Of a stretch of DNA of 8,369 bases, positions 1-5,690 are shown piece by piece. A program made the translations under genes and the position numbers. The DNA is from Erysipelotrichaceae bacterium (GTDB taxonomy: Bacteria; Bacillota_I; Bacilli_A; Erysipelotrichales; Erysipelotrichaceae): the NCBI GenBank assembly GCA_017419065.1, contig JAFOMB010000169.1:1-8369 (forward strand), read 5' to 3'. The notes below the pieces were generated by a model. It did not search any database, was not told the origin of the DNA, and was given only the letters and a program-made list of their open reading frames with translations. Numbering within the stretch: the first letter of the stretch is position 1; each line of letters opens with the position of its first letter.

Positions 1-747
1 GCTTCTCTTTTTCTTCTTGAAGGAGATGGAGGAAACGGTATAGGTATCTCCCAAAGCGGAGAGGATCTCATCCGCTTCCTTTTCGTTATGGATCTCGACT
101 TTCTTGCCGTCATGCTTGGAAAGATCGCATTTTAAGGAAGAGCGTCCCTTCATGAGCTGTGCCATGATGGTCCAGTATTCCTCCGGCTTGAAAGCCTGTA
201 TCTCCTTTTCCCGGTCGGCGATCATACGTAAGGCAATAGACTGCACTCTGCCGGCCGACTTGGAGTGGATCTTGTTTTTGAGGAGCTTGGAGAGCTTGAA
301 CCCGATGATCCTGTCTAAGATCCTTCTGGTCTCCTGAGACTTGACGAGGTCCATGTCGATGCTTCTCGGGTTCTGTAAAGCGCTGAGCACGGCTGACTTC
401 GTGATCTCGTTGAAGACGATCCTGTTCTTTTCGTCTAACGGCAGATCCAGTTCTTCTGCCAGATGCCAGGAGATGGCTTCTCCCTCTCTATCCGGGTCGG
501 TAGCGAGATAGACGAAATCGGCCTTCTTGGCCTGCTTCTTGAGTTCCTCGACTGTCTGCTTCTTGTCGGCAGATACGACATAGGTCGGCTTGAAGTGATT
601 CGGGATATCGACGCCGAGTCCCTCCTTGCCGCTGGTAGCCAGGTCTCTTATATGTCCCTTGGAGGAAACGACTTTAAAATCCTTCCCCAGGTATTTTTCT
701 ATAGTCTTAGACTTTGACGGAGATTCTACGATGACTAGATTTCTCAT
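1..747 (-). CDS. topA: DNA topoisomerase I (type IA), N-terminal 249 residues; 3' end outside window
   Basis: Type IA topoisomerase that relaxes negatively supercoiled DNA by single-strand passage in the cytoplasm. The protein begins MRNLVIVESPSKSKTI, the TOPRIM start with glutamate E8, and the DPDRE metal-binding motif follows at residues 84-88 (D84, D86, E88). Family motifs DRIIGFKLS and SAGRVQS (164-170) come next. The active-site tyrosine lies further on and is not in the window; full-length family members run to roughly 700-870 residues. The start at 747 is supported by AAGGAG at 755-760, 7 nt upstream, and by the conserved N-terminus. It follows dprA after 43 bp, the Bacillus-type order (dprA-topA). 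The reading frame is open to the window edge with no break. Confidence 0.97.
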   Translation of the reverse strand, partial: MRNLVIVESPSKSKTIEKYLGKDFKVVSSKGHIRDLATSGKEGLGVDIPNHFKPTYVVSADKKQTVEELKKQAKKADFVYLATDPDREGEAISWHLAEELDLPLDEKNRIVFNEITKSAVLSALQNPRSIDMDLVKSQETRRILDRIIGFKLSKLLKNKIHSKSAGRVQSIALRMIADREKEIQAFKPEEYWTIMAQLMKGRSSLKCDLSKHDGKKVEIHNEKEADEILSALGDTYTVSSISFKKKKRS

Positions 748-754
748 GGGTGTG

Positions 755-801
755 CTCCTTAACAATATCCTAGTATATACGACTTCCTTTTTAAAATGCA
801 A
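755..801 (-). promoter_or_regulatory. Possible topA promoter and ribosome binding site
   Basis: On the minus strand TATACT (772-777; 5 of 6 to TATAAT) stands 18 bp downstream of TTGCAT (796-801; weak -35, 3 of 6). Transcription would begin near 765, about 18 nt ahead of the start codon, with AAGGAG at 755-760. The -35 lies in the last codons of dprA. Read-through from dprA is an equally good explanation. Confidence 0.35.
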
Positions 802-1507
802 TTTCTTCGCAACTGATCGGAGAGGCCCCCTCATAGATCAGAAGATTGTTGTTTTCCCCTTCTTTGGAGAAGAGATCATAGGGCAGTACCCTGACTTCCT
901 TCCCCAGATCCAGGGCCTCCTTCAGTGTCGACATCGTCCCGGATCTCCTGCTCGACTGCATGATGTACACTCTTTCTCCCAGGGCACTGATCAGGCGGTT
1001 GCGGAAGGGAAAGTGACAGCCGAGAGGTTTCACCCTTCCCGGATATTCCGAGAGGATGAGGCCTTCCTTCTCCAGTTTCCGGTAGAGCTTCTCATTCTCC
1101 TTGGGATAGATCTCGTCGATCCCGCAGCCCAGGATCCCGATACTTCTTCTCGAAAACTCATGGGCGATCCCGTCGATGCCTTTGGCCAGTCCGGAGACGA
1201 CGACGGTGTCACGGTAGTGCCGGCAGAGACACGCTGTCGCCTTCAACGCATAGGCACAGGGTTCCCTCGATCCGACAACGGCGATCTTCTCTTCCTTCAA
1301 CAGAGAAAGATCTCCTTTATAAAAGAGGACATAGGGAGGTTCGGAAAGAGGAAGGAATTCCTTCGGATACTCCTCATCAAAAAGTGTAAGGCAGGACGTC
1401 TTACACTCCACAGGAATGATCTCCTCATTTCTCTTTACCGCCCTTTCGATATAGCGGTAGTCGCCCTTGTATTTCAGGGCATAGGCGATAAGGGTATTGC
1501 GGTCCAT
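791..1507 (-). CDS. dprA: DNA-processing protein DprA/Smf, short and divergent
   Basis: DprA binds incoming single-stranded DNA and loads RecA during natural transformation. The Rossmann-like core is visible: VGSRE at 78-82, SGLAKGID at 105-112, LGCGIDEIYPKEN at 126-138, SEYPG at 153-157 and FPFRNRLIS at 166-174. At 238 residues the protein has no C-terminal winged-helix domain. It also lacks a few residues between the AH (115-116) and the ILG strand, where other DprA proteins carry an AL..GG-T segment. The usual VVEA...SGSLITA stretch is replaced by IMQSSRRSGTMST (182-194). An in-frame TAG two codons upstream of ATG 1507 rules out an N-terminal extension, and no good Shine-Dalgarno sequence precedes it. 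The gene lies between rnhB and topA. Family assignment is firm; activity in transformation is inferred. Confidence 0.93.
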   Translation of the reverse strand: MDRNTLIAYALKYKGDYRYIERAVKRNEEIIPVECKTSCLTLFDEEYPKEFLPLSEPPYVLFYKGDLSLLKEEKIAVVGSREPCAYALKATACLCRHYRDTVVVSGLAKGIDGIAHEFSRRSIGILGCGIDEIYPKENEKLYRKLEKEGLILSEYPGRVKPLGCHFPFRNRLISALGERVYIMQSSRRSGTMSTLKEALDLGKEVRVLPYDLFSKEGENNNLLIYEGASPISCEEIAF

Positions 1508-1551
1508 ACACTACATTATTGACAGCACACCCTGAAATTCCTCACTTTTTT

Positions 1552-2160
1552 CTAAAACAGTTTTATCTCATGACAAGGTCCATAGGACATCCGATAGATA
1601 TCCAGGAGTCCGTACTTCTCCATGAGTTCGAGATGTCTTTTGGTCGGATAACCCTTGTGTTTCGCAAATTCATATTGCGGATAAAGCCGGTCGTATTCCT
1701 CCATGATCATGTCTCTGGTGACCTTCGCGATGATGGAAGCGGCCGCGATGGAGATCGATCTGGCATCTCCTTTGATGAGGGAGATGACATCTTTCCTCTT
1801 CAGGTCCATCGCATCTGTTAATACGAGGCTCTGCCCCTTCTCTTCCTTTGAGAGGTCGTCCATCGCTCTTCTGGTAGCTTCGTAGATGTTGAACTCATCG
1901 ATCTCCTTCGGAGAGACGATGCGTACGCCATAGTATTCCGCATCTCTTAAGATCTGCGGATAGAGAAGTCTTCTCCTTTTATCTGTCAGTTTCTTGGAAT
2001 CGTTGATCAAAGGATTCTCATAATTCAAAGGAAGGATACAGGAAGCCACGACCAGCGGTCCGCAAAGAGGTCCTCTGCCGGCTTCATCGATGCCCATGAC
2101 GAGCTTGTTTTCCTTCCAGAGGAGTGTTTCGTATTCATTCTCCAGCCGGACACTTTTCAT
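1552..2160 (-). CDS. rnhB: Ribonuclease HII
   Basis: RNase HII cuts the RNA strand of RNA/DNA hybrids and initiates removal of single ribonucleotides misincorporated in DNA. The 202-residue product has the family signature MGIDEAGRGPLCGP, with catalytic D25 and E26, then D116 in LTDAMD and D132 in KGDARS as the other likely metal ligands. SIAAASIIAKVTRD (137-150) and HKGYPT complete the family pattern. An upstream in-frame ATG at 2193 exists, but ATG 2160 has GGAAGGA about 6 nt ahead and gives the normal length, so it was chosen. It overlaps the end of rbgA by 26 bp, implying co-transcription and probably translational coupling, the same pairing as ylqF-rnhB in Bacillus. Confidence 0.97.
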   Translation of the reverse strand: MKSVRLENEYETLLWKENKLVMGIDEAGRGPLCGPLVVASCILPLNYENPLINDSKKLTDKRRRLLYPQILRDAEYYGVRIVSPKEIDEFNIYEATRRAMDDLSKEEKGQSLVLTDAMDLKRKDVISLIKGDARSISIAAASIIAKVTRDMIMEEYDRLYPQYEFAKHKGYPTKRHLELMEKYGLLDIYRMSYGPCHEIKLF

Positions 2161-2992
2161 AGCTGATCCTTCCGAAGCGGTTGTCCCGCACATCTTTCAA
2201 TACAGCTTCCGCCGCCTTCTTGAGATCCGGTTCGCCATTGGCAGTTAGCCAGAGTTTCTTCTTGGCAGCAGCACTCAAAAGATCTCCTTCTTCAGAGATC
2301 TCATAGCGTTTCGTAAGAACGCCCGGATATTCCTGTTTTAAGTAATCCAGAGCATAGGAAGCCAGTTCTTCCTTGTCCAGGATGTCATCGTTGATGGAGC
2401 CCAGGACAGCCAGCTTTACCGCCGCTTCCTGATCATCCAGTTTCGACCATAAGACACCCGGCGTATCCAGGAGTTCGACATCCTCATTCAGTCTTATCCA
2501 CTGCAGAGATCTCGTGACGCCAGGCCTGTTCTCCGTCTTGGCCACCTTCTTTTTGACAACGTTGTTGATGAGGGTGGACTTGCCGACATTCGGGATGCCG
2601 ACGATCATCGCCCGGATCACCTTTTTCCGTATCCCTCTGGCTTTCGCCCTTTCGATCTTGTCCTTACAGATCTCCTTGATCTCGTTCACGAGTTTCTTGG
2701 AGAGATTGTCGCTGATCGAATCGACTAATAGACACGGGATCTCCTTTTCAAACATCTCCTTCCAGAGACGGTTCTCCTTTTCATCAGAGAGATCGGCCTT
2801 GTTGAGGATGATGAGTTTCTTCTTATGGGCAGACAGTTCATCCAGAAGCGGATTAAAAGATGCCTGCGGGATGCGGGCGTCGCGTAATTCGACTACGATG
2901 TCGACGAGTTTCAGCTGTTCTTCCATCTGTCTCCGGGCTTTCTGCATGTGCCCCGGGAACCAGTGGATGGTCTGCATTGTCTTTTTTTCCAT
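2135..2992 (-). CDS. rbgA: Ribosome biogenesis GTPase RbgA (YlqF)
   Basis: Circularly permuted GTPase required for late assembly of the 50S subunit. The 285-residue protein starts with the family element HWFPGHM (10-16), which includes the catalytic-type histidine H15. The GTPase motifs appear in permuted order: NKAD (G4, 64-67), then the P-loop GIPNVGKST (G1, 132-140), the G2 threonine within RPGVT (156-160), and DTPG (G3, 176-179). The C-terminal helical domain ends in a FGRISYE-type motif. The start at 2992 has AGGAGG at 2998-3003, 5 nt away; the frame stays open to 3319, but that part overlaps the DUF2812 gene and has no family similarity. It heads a two-gene unit with rnhB. In Bacillus it follows rplS; here lepB, padR and the DUF2812 gene separate them. 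Confidence 0.97.
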   Translation of the reverse strand: MEKKTMQTIHWFPGHMQKARRQMEEQLKLVDIVVELRDARIPQASFNPLLDELSAHKKKLIILNKADLSDEKENRLWKEMFEKEIPCLLVDSISDNLSKKLVNEIKEICKDKIERAKARGIRKKVIRAMIVGIPNVGKSTLINNVVKKKVAKTENRPGVTRSLQWIRLNEDVELLDTPGVLWSKLDDQEAAVKLAVLGSINDDILDKEELASYALDYLKQEYPGVLTKRYEISEEGDLLSAAAKKKLWLTANGEPDLKKAAEAVLKDVRDNRFGRISYEKCPAGE

Positions 2993-2997
2993 GTCCG

Positions 2998-3017
2998 CCT
3001 CCTGTTTATCTATTGTA
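2998..3017 (-). promoter_or_regulatory. Possible extended -10 promoter and ribosome binding site of rbgA
   Basis: Minus-strand TGATACAAT carries an extended -10 (TG-n-TACAAT, hexamer at 3012-3017) just after the terminator of the DUF2812 gene. No good -35 sits 16-18 bp upstream. Transcription would start near 3005, very close to the AGGAGG at 2998-3003, so the leader would be unusually short. A promoter is expected here because a terminator precedes, but the exact one is uncertain. Confidence 0.3.
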
Positions 3018-3028
3018 TCATTTCCTCT

Positions 3029-3059
3029 TTCAAACAATAAAAGGAGATCACTCTCCTTT
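3029..3059 (-). terminator. Rho-independent terminator of the padR-DUF2812 unit
   Basis: On the minus strand AAAGGAGA pairs with TCTCCTTT (3052-3059 with 3040-3047) around a GTGA tetraloop, followed by TATTGTTT. The stem begins at the second base of the DUF2812 stop codon (TAA, 3060-3058). Eight perfect pairs and a T-rich tail support termination, though the stem is AT-rich at its base. Confidence 0.7.
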
Positions 3060-3555
3060 ATTCTCTGAGTTTTCTCTCTTCCGCGAGGACTTCTTCCTTC
3101 GCGTTGATCCTGCCCAGGCCATACATCAGTAAACATCCGCATAAGAGGTTGATCCAGCCGAAGCGGTTGCCGAGAGAATTGCCGATGCCGATCATGATAT
3201 TGGCGAAACCGACCATCTTCAGCATCCACGAGATCCTGTGAAGGTGTTCGAGCCTTGAATCGATGTCCGAGAAGAGATCGAATTCCCCAAGCTCGCTTTT
3301 TCTGCGGTAGTAGCTCCATTTAAAGACCTGTCCGACATCCTCGGCCCCGATCTCTTCGAGGAATTCCTGATAAGAGGAATCGTTGCTTCTCATCTCGAGA
3401 CGGATATTGTATTCCCCCGGTTCGCATTTCTCAAAGGTATAATTGCAGAAGCCGGCTCTGCATAAGGCCCAGCCTTCATCCGCCATCTTCTGCAGCCACT
3501 TCTCTTCTTTTTCAAAGTCCCATACCCAGAACCATTTCCATACTTTTTCAGTCAT
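3058..3555 (-). CDS. DUF2812 membrane protein, PadR partner
   Basis: The 165-residue protein matches the DUF2812 type: an N-terminal cytoplasmic domain rich in tryptophan and acidic residues (KVWKWFWVWDFEKEEKWL near the start, DEGWAL at 26-31), a FKWSYYRRK segment at 78-86, then two hydrophobic segments at about 110-128 and 132-150, and a charged C-terminal tail. There is no signal peptide. Function is unknown; family members are commonly encoded beside a PadR regulator, as here. The start at 3555 has GGGAGG at 3561-3566, 5 nt away, and overlaps the padR stop by 8 bp, indicating one operon. An accessory role under PadR control, such as envelope or stress response, is a guess. It is the last gene of a unit with its own promoter and terminator. 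Confidence 0.85.
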   Translation of the reverse strand: MTEKVWKWFWVWDFEKEEKWLQKMADEGWALCRAGFCNYTFEKCEPGEYNIRLEMRSNDSSYQEFLEEIGAEDVGQVFKWSYYRRKSELGEFDLFSDIDSRLEHLHRISWMLKMVGFANIMIGIGNSLGNRFGWINLLCGCLLMYGLGRINAKEEVLAEERKLRE

Positions 3556-3868
3556 GATGACCTCCCAATACGCTTTCTCCGTTTTCCAGCAGTTCCCGGA
3601 GTCTTTCGACTTCCTCTTCGAGGATCTCCAGTCCCTTCTCTGTGATCTGGTATTCCTTCTTGCGGCTGCCGTTCTGCACAGGCAATGGTCTGATCCATTT
3701 CCTGTCGCACATCTGCGTCAGAGCTCCATATAGAGTCCCGGCTGCCAGATGTACCCTGCCCCTTGACATCATCTCCACTTCCTGCATGATCCCGTAGCCG
3801 TGTCTGGGTTCTATGAGGGATAAGAGGATATAGTATGTGGCTTCCGTCAATGCGATCGTCTCATTCAT
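3548..3868 (-). CDS. PadR-family transcriptional regulator
   Basis: PadR regulators are dimeric winged-helix DNA-binding proteins, usually repressors, often autoregulatory. The 106-residue product has the small subfamily layout: N-terminal winged helix with HGYGIMQEV (23-31), the recognition-helix signature AAGTLYGALTQM (42-53), the wing around RKKEYQITEKG (69-79), and one C-terminal dimerisation helix (80-97). ATG 3868 was chosen because GAGGTGA lies 5 nt upstream; an in-frame GTG at 3877 lies inside that site. The promoter region upstream carries two inverted repeats placed to block RNA polymerase, so autorepression of padR and the DUF2812 gene is likely. The ligand cannot be told from sequence. 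Confidence 0.93.
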   Translation of the reverse strand: MNETIALTEATYYILLSLIEPRHGYGIMQEVEMMSRGRVHLAAGTLYGALTQMCDRKWIRPLPVQNGSRKKEYQITEKGLEILEEEVERLRELLENGESVLGGHHD

Positions 3869-3893
3869 AAAGATCACCTCTATCGTTCTTCGT

Positions 3894-3943
3894 TATATCG
3901 TCTATCGATATATCTGATTCTAATATATCGTCTTCCGATATAT
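3894..3943. promoter_or_regulatory. Tandem inverted repeats, probable PadR operators
   Basis: Two inverted repeats of the form ATATCG-5 nt-CGATAT lie in tandem. Site 1 has 7-bp arms at 3894-3900 and 3906-3912; site 2 has 8-bp arms at 3923-3930 and 3936-3943. Their centres (3903 and 3933) are 30 bp apart, and the two form an imperfect direct repeat of 22 bp with two mismatches, both in the 5-nt spacer. Site 2 covers the spacer and part of the -10 of the padR promoter, and site 1 covers about +3 to +21. Binding of PadR here is inferred from position and symmetry. Confidence 0.75.
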
Positions 3944-3950
3944 CTGTCAA
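3922..3950 (-). promoter_or_regulatory. Near-consensus promoter of padR
   Basis: On the minus strand TTGACA (3945-3950, perfect -35) is separated by 17 bp from TATATT (3922-3927, 5 of 6). The start of transcription should fall near 3915, about 47 nt ahead of the padR start codon. The promoter follows directly on the lepB terminator tail. Confidence 0.8.
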
Positions 3951-3977
3951 TATAAAAAGTAAGCTTGACGCTTACTT
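3951..3977 (-). terminator. Rho-independent terminator of lepB
   Basis: Minus-strand AAGTAAGC pairs perfectly with GCTTACTT (3970-3977 with 3957-3964) around the loop GTCAA, followed by TTTATA; the last two T of the stem plus the tail give a run of five T. The stem includes the last lysine codon and the TAA stop of lepB. The tail touches the padR -35 box. Confidence 0.78.
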
Positions 3978-4487
3978 CATGCCGATACGGCTGAACGGAT
4001 AGACCACAAAGATCTTGGTAGAGCGTATCTGCGATTTTGAGAATGGACCGTAGTAGCGGGAATCTCTCGATCTCTCCCGGTTGTCTCCCAGGCAGAAGTA
4101 TTCCTCTTCCCCCAGGTCATAGGAGAAATCGGATGTGAAGACCTCCTCTTCCAGGAAATCCTGTTCTACGGCTTCTCCGTTGATATACAGGATATTATCC
4201 CTTACTTCGATGTGTTCCCCCGGTAAACCGATGATCCTTTTGACCAGCAGTTTCTCATCGTCGACATCCACAACGCAGATGTCGAAGCGCTTGATACCGA
4301 GATTCTTCGTGATGATGAAAGAATAGCCTCTGTCCCCGTCGACCAGTGTCGGATACATGGAGGATCCATCCACTTCTACCGGAATGAGGACGAAATGGAG
4401 CAGCACGAAAGTGATCACCGCTACGGTGACGATCACTTCCAGGGCATCCCTCCAGAAGGGCTTCTTCTTTTTGACTTCTTCTTCCAT
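3972..4487 (-). CDS. lepB: Signal peptidase I
   Basis: Membrane-bound serine/lysine protease that removes signal peptides from exported proteins. The 171-residue product has a lysine-rich cytoplasmic N-terminus, one membrane segment (about 17-35), and the family boxes: GSSMYPTL (41-48) with nucleophile S43, LVKRIIGLPGE (81-91) with general-base K83, and LGDNRERSRDSR (133-144). It is the single-span Gram-positive type, and S43 and K83 match the positions in Bacillus SipS. ATG 4487 was kept because the lysine-rich N-terminus and membrane segment fit the family, but no Shine-Dalgarno sequence precedes it: the bases upstream are the T-run of the rplS terminator. Expression may depend on read-through. 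Location behind rplS in this cluster is seen in other Firmicutes. Confidence 0.96.
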   Translation of the reverse strand: MEEEVKKKKPFWRDALEVIVTVAVITFVLLHFVLIPVEVDGSSMYPTLVDGDRGYSFIITKNLGIKRFDICVVDVDDEKLLVKRIIGLPGEHIEVRDNILYINGEAVEQDFLEEEVFTSDFSYDLGEEEYFCLGDNRERSRDSRYYGPFSKSQIRSTKIFVVYPFSRIGMK

Positions 4488-4490
4488 AAG

Positions 4491-4519
4491 TTTTGAAAAA
4501 AGCCGCGATGCGGCTTTTT
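4491..4519 (-). terminator. Rho-independent terminator of rplS
   Basis: Minus-strand AAAAAGCCG pairs with CGGCTTTTT (4511-4519 with 4497-4505) around a 5-nt loop, with one more T and then CAAAA. The stem starts at the second base of the rplS stop codon (TAA, 4520-4518). It is the most GC-rich of the stop-overlapping terminators here and lies only 4-9 nt before the lepB start codon. Confidence 0.85.
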
Positions 4520-4865
4520 AACGTACCTCTTTGATTCTGGCGGACTTGCCGGAACGGCCTCTCAGATAGTACAGGCGGGCTCTTCTGACTTTACCCTTAC
4601 GCAGGACGCTGATCTTGTCGATGACCGGGGAGTGCATCGGGAATGTTCTTTCAACACCGACACCCGAAGAGAGCTTGCGGACCGTGAATGTCTCGCCGAT
4701 ACCATGTCCCTGGACACGGATAACGATGCCTTCGAAAGCCTGGATACGTGACTTGTCTCCTTCTTTGATGCGGACGTCGACTCTTACAGTCATACCGGCA
4801 CGCAGTTCAGGGAGATCTGTCTTCATCTGATCTTTGGTGATTTCTCTAACCAATTCCAAATTCAT
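4518..4865 (-). CDS. rplS: 50S ribosomal protein L19
   Basis: Ribosomal large-subunit protein near the 30S-50S interface. The 115-residue product has the usual length and full family pattern: PELRAGMTVRVDV, RIQAFEGIVI, GETFTVRKLSSGVGVERTFP, HSPVIDKI and the basic C-terminus RRARLYYLRGRSGKSARIKE. The start at 4865 has AAAGGAGA about 8 nt upstream. It follows trmD after 97 bp, the only sizeable gap inside the translation block, and that gap holds a candidate regulatory leader. A terminator follows at its stop codon, so rplS may be a one-gene transcript as well as the end of the rimM-trmD message. Confidence 0.98.
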   Translation of the reverse strand: MNLELVREITKDQMKTDLPELRAGMTVRVDVRIKEGDKSRIQAFEGIVIRVQGHGIGETFTVRKLSSGVGVERTFPMHSPVIDKISVLRKGKVRRARLYYLRGRSGKSARIKEVR

Positions 4866-4893
4866 GTTTCTTTCTCCTTTTCACACATTTATA

Positions 4894-4936
4894 ATTACTG
4901 TTCATAATCTGACATAGAGAAAAGCGGAACAATAAT
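4894..4936 (-). promoter_or_regulatory. Candidate L19 leader hairpin upstream of rplS
   Basis: In the transcript ATTATTGTTC (4927-4936) pairs with GAACAGTAAT (4894-4903), ten pairs including one G-U, closing a 23-nt loop. It sits 28 nt ahead of the rplS start codon, where Firmicutes carry the known L19 autoregulatory leader (Rfam L19_leader). The loop contains TTTCTC, complementary to the GAGAAA that overlaps the Shine-Dalgarno region, so a long-range contact masking the start is conceivable. Match to the Rfam model was not tested. Confidence 0.5.
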
Positions 4937-4944
4937 GCCTATAT

Positions 4945-4974
4945 ATCTTATCACAAAGAATTTATTCTTCGCAA
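4945..4974 (-). promoter_or_regulatory. Possible rplS promoter
   Basis: Minus-strand TTGCGA (4969-4974, 4 of 6) and TAAGAT (4945-4950, 4 of 6) are 18 bp apart, spanning the trmD stop codon. Initiation would fall near 4938, just before the leader hairpin. The boxes are mediocre; the placement is what supports it. Confidence 0.35.
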
Positions 4975-5690
4975 GATTCTTCTTGTATCTCTATGAGGAG
5001 CTTTTCCTCTTCCGGAGTAAAGACCCTTCCCTCCAGCATTTCCGGACGGTATTTCAGGGTCTCCTTCAGGGCGTTCTTGAGATTGAAACGGCGTATTTCT
5101 TTGTGATTGCCGTTGGTGAGAACGAACGGGACTTCCTCGCCATCGTATTCGACAGGTCTCGTATACTGTGGATATTCCAGCAGACCGTCCTCAAAGGATT
5201 CTTCTTTCAGAGATTCCGGAGAGATCGACTCTTCGATGAGGCGTACGATCGAATCGGAGATGACCATGGAGGCCAGTTCGCCGCCGGTGAGGATGTAGTC
5301 GCCGATGGAGACCATCTCATCGCAATACTTCTCGATACGCGAATCGATACCTTCATAGTGGCCGCAGAGGATGAGGATCTCCTCTTCCTTTACGAGTCTC
5401 TTGGCGTCTTCCTGGGTGTATTTCTTTCCCTTGGGTGAAGTCAGCAGGACTCTGGTCTTGCTGGTGGCGTTATCGAGTATGGCGTGATGGGCCACATCGA
5501 CTCTCATCAGCATCCCCGCACCGCCCCCGTACGGTGTATCGTCAACATGACGGTAACGGTCGATCGAGTAGTCCCGGATATCCACGATCTTGAATTCCAC
5601 GAGATCTTTCGAGATGATCCTCTTGATCATGGAAGTATTTAAGAAACCCTCATACATCTCCGGAAAGAGCGTCAGGATGGTGATCTTCAT
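4962..5690 (-). CDS. trmD: tRNA (guanine-N1)-methyltransferase TrmD
   Basis: Makes m1G37 next to the anticodon of a subset of tRNAs using S-adenosylmethionine, preventing +1 frameshifting. The 242-residue protein is a SPOUT-fold enzyme with a trefoil knot: LTLFPEMYEG (6-15), DDTPYGGGAGM (50-60), CGHYEGIDSR (109-118), and SIGDYILTGGELA (128-140) forming the cofactor loop. The likely catalytic pair is R150 and D168 in FEDGLLEYPQYTRP; the C-terminal domain has the GNHKEI motif (194-199). The start at 5690 overlaps the rimM stop as ATGA, with GGAGGG 6 nt upstream, so the two are translationally coupled. RimM-TrmD-L19 is a widely conserved order. Confidence 0.98.
   Translation of the reverse strand: MKITILTLFPEMYEGFLNTSMIKRIISKDLVEFKIVDIRDYSIDRYRHVDDTPYGGGAGMLMRVDVAHHAILDNATSKTRVLLTSPKGKKYTQEDAKRLVKEEEILILCGHYEGIDSRIEKYCDEMVSIGDYILTGGELASMVISDSIVRLIEESISPESLKEESFEDGLLEYPQYTRPVEYDGEEVPFVLTNGNHKEIRRFNLKNALKETLKYRPEMLEGRVFTPEEEKLLIEIQEESCEE

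Noticed and set aside
626..1522. Long plus-strand reading frame of 298 codons opposite dprA and topA
   Set aside because: It is antisense to two clearly recognised genes, has no family-like motifs and no credible ribosome site. It is a shadow of GC-rich codon positions on the other strand.
2161..2193. Earlier rnhB start at 2193
   Set aside because: It lacks a good ribosome site and adds non-conserved residues. ATG 2160 has GGAAGGA at proper distance.
2514..3068. Plus-strand frame of 184 codons opposite rbgA
   Set aside because: Serine/leucine-rich antisense translation of a well-conserved GTPase gene, with no recognisable protein.
2993..3319. N-terminal extension of rbgA by 109 residues
   Set aside because: It runs through the DUF2812 gene and its terminator, has no similarity to RbgA, and ATG 2992 has a strong Shine-Dalgarno sequence and the family N-terminus.
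3895..3946. Two similar direct repeats suggesting a CRISPR array or minisatellite
   Set aside because: Only two copies, separated by 8 bp, each internally palindromic and aligned with a promoter. An operator pair explains them better.
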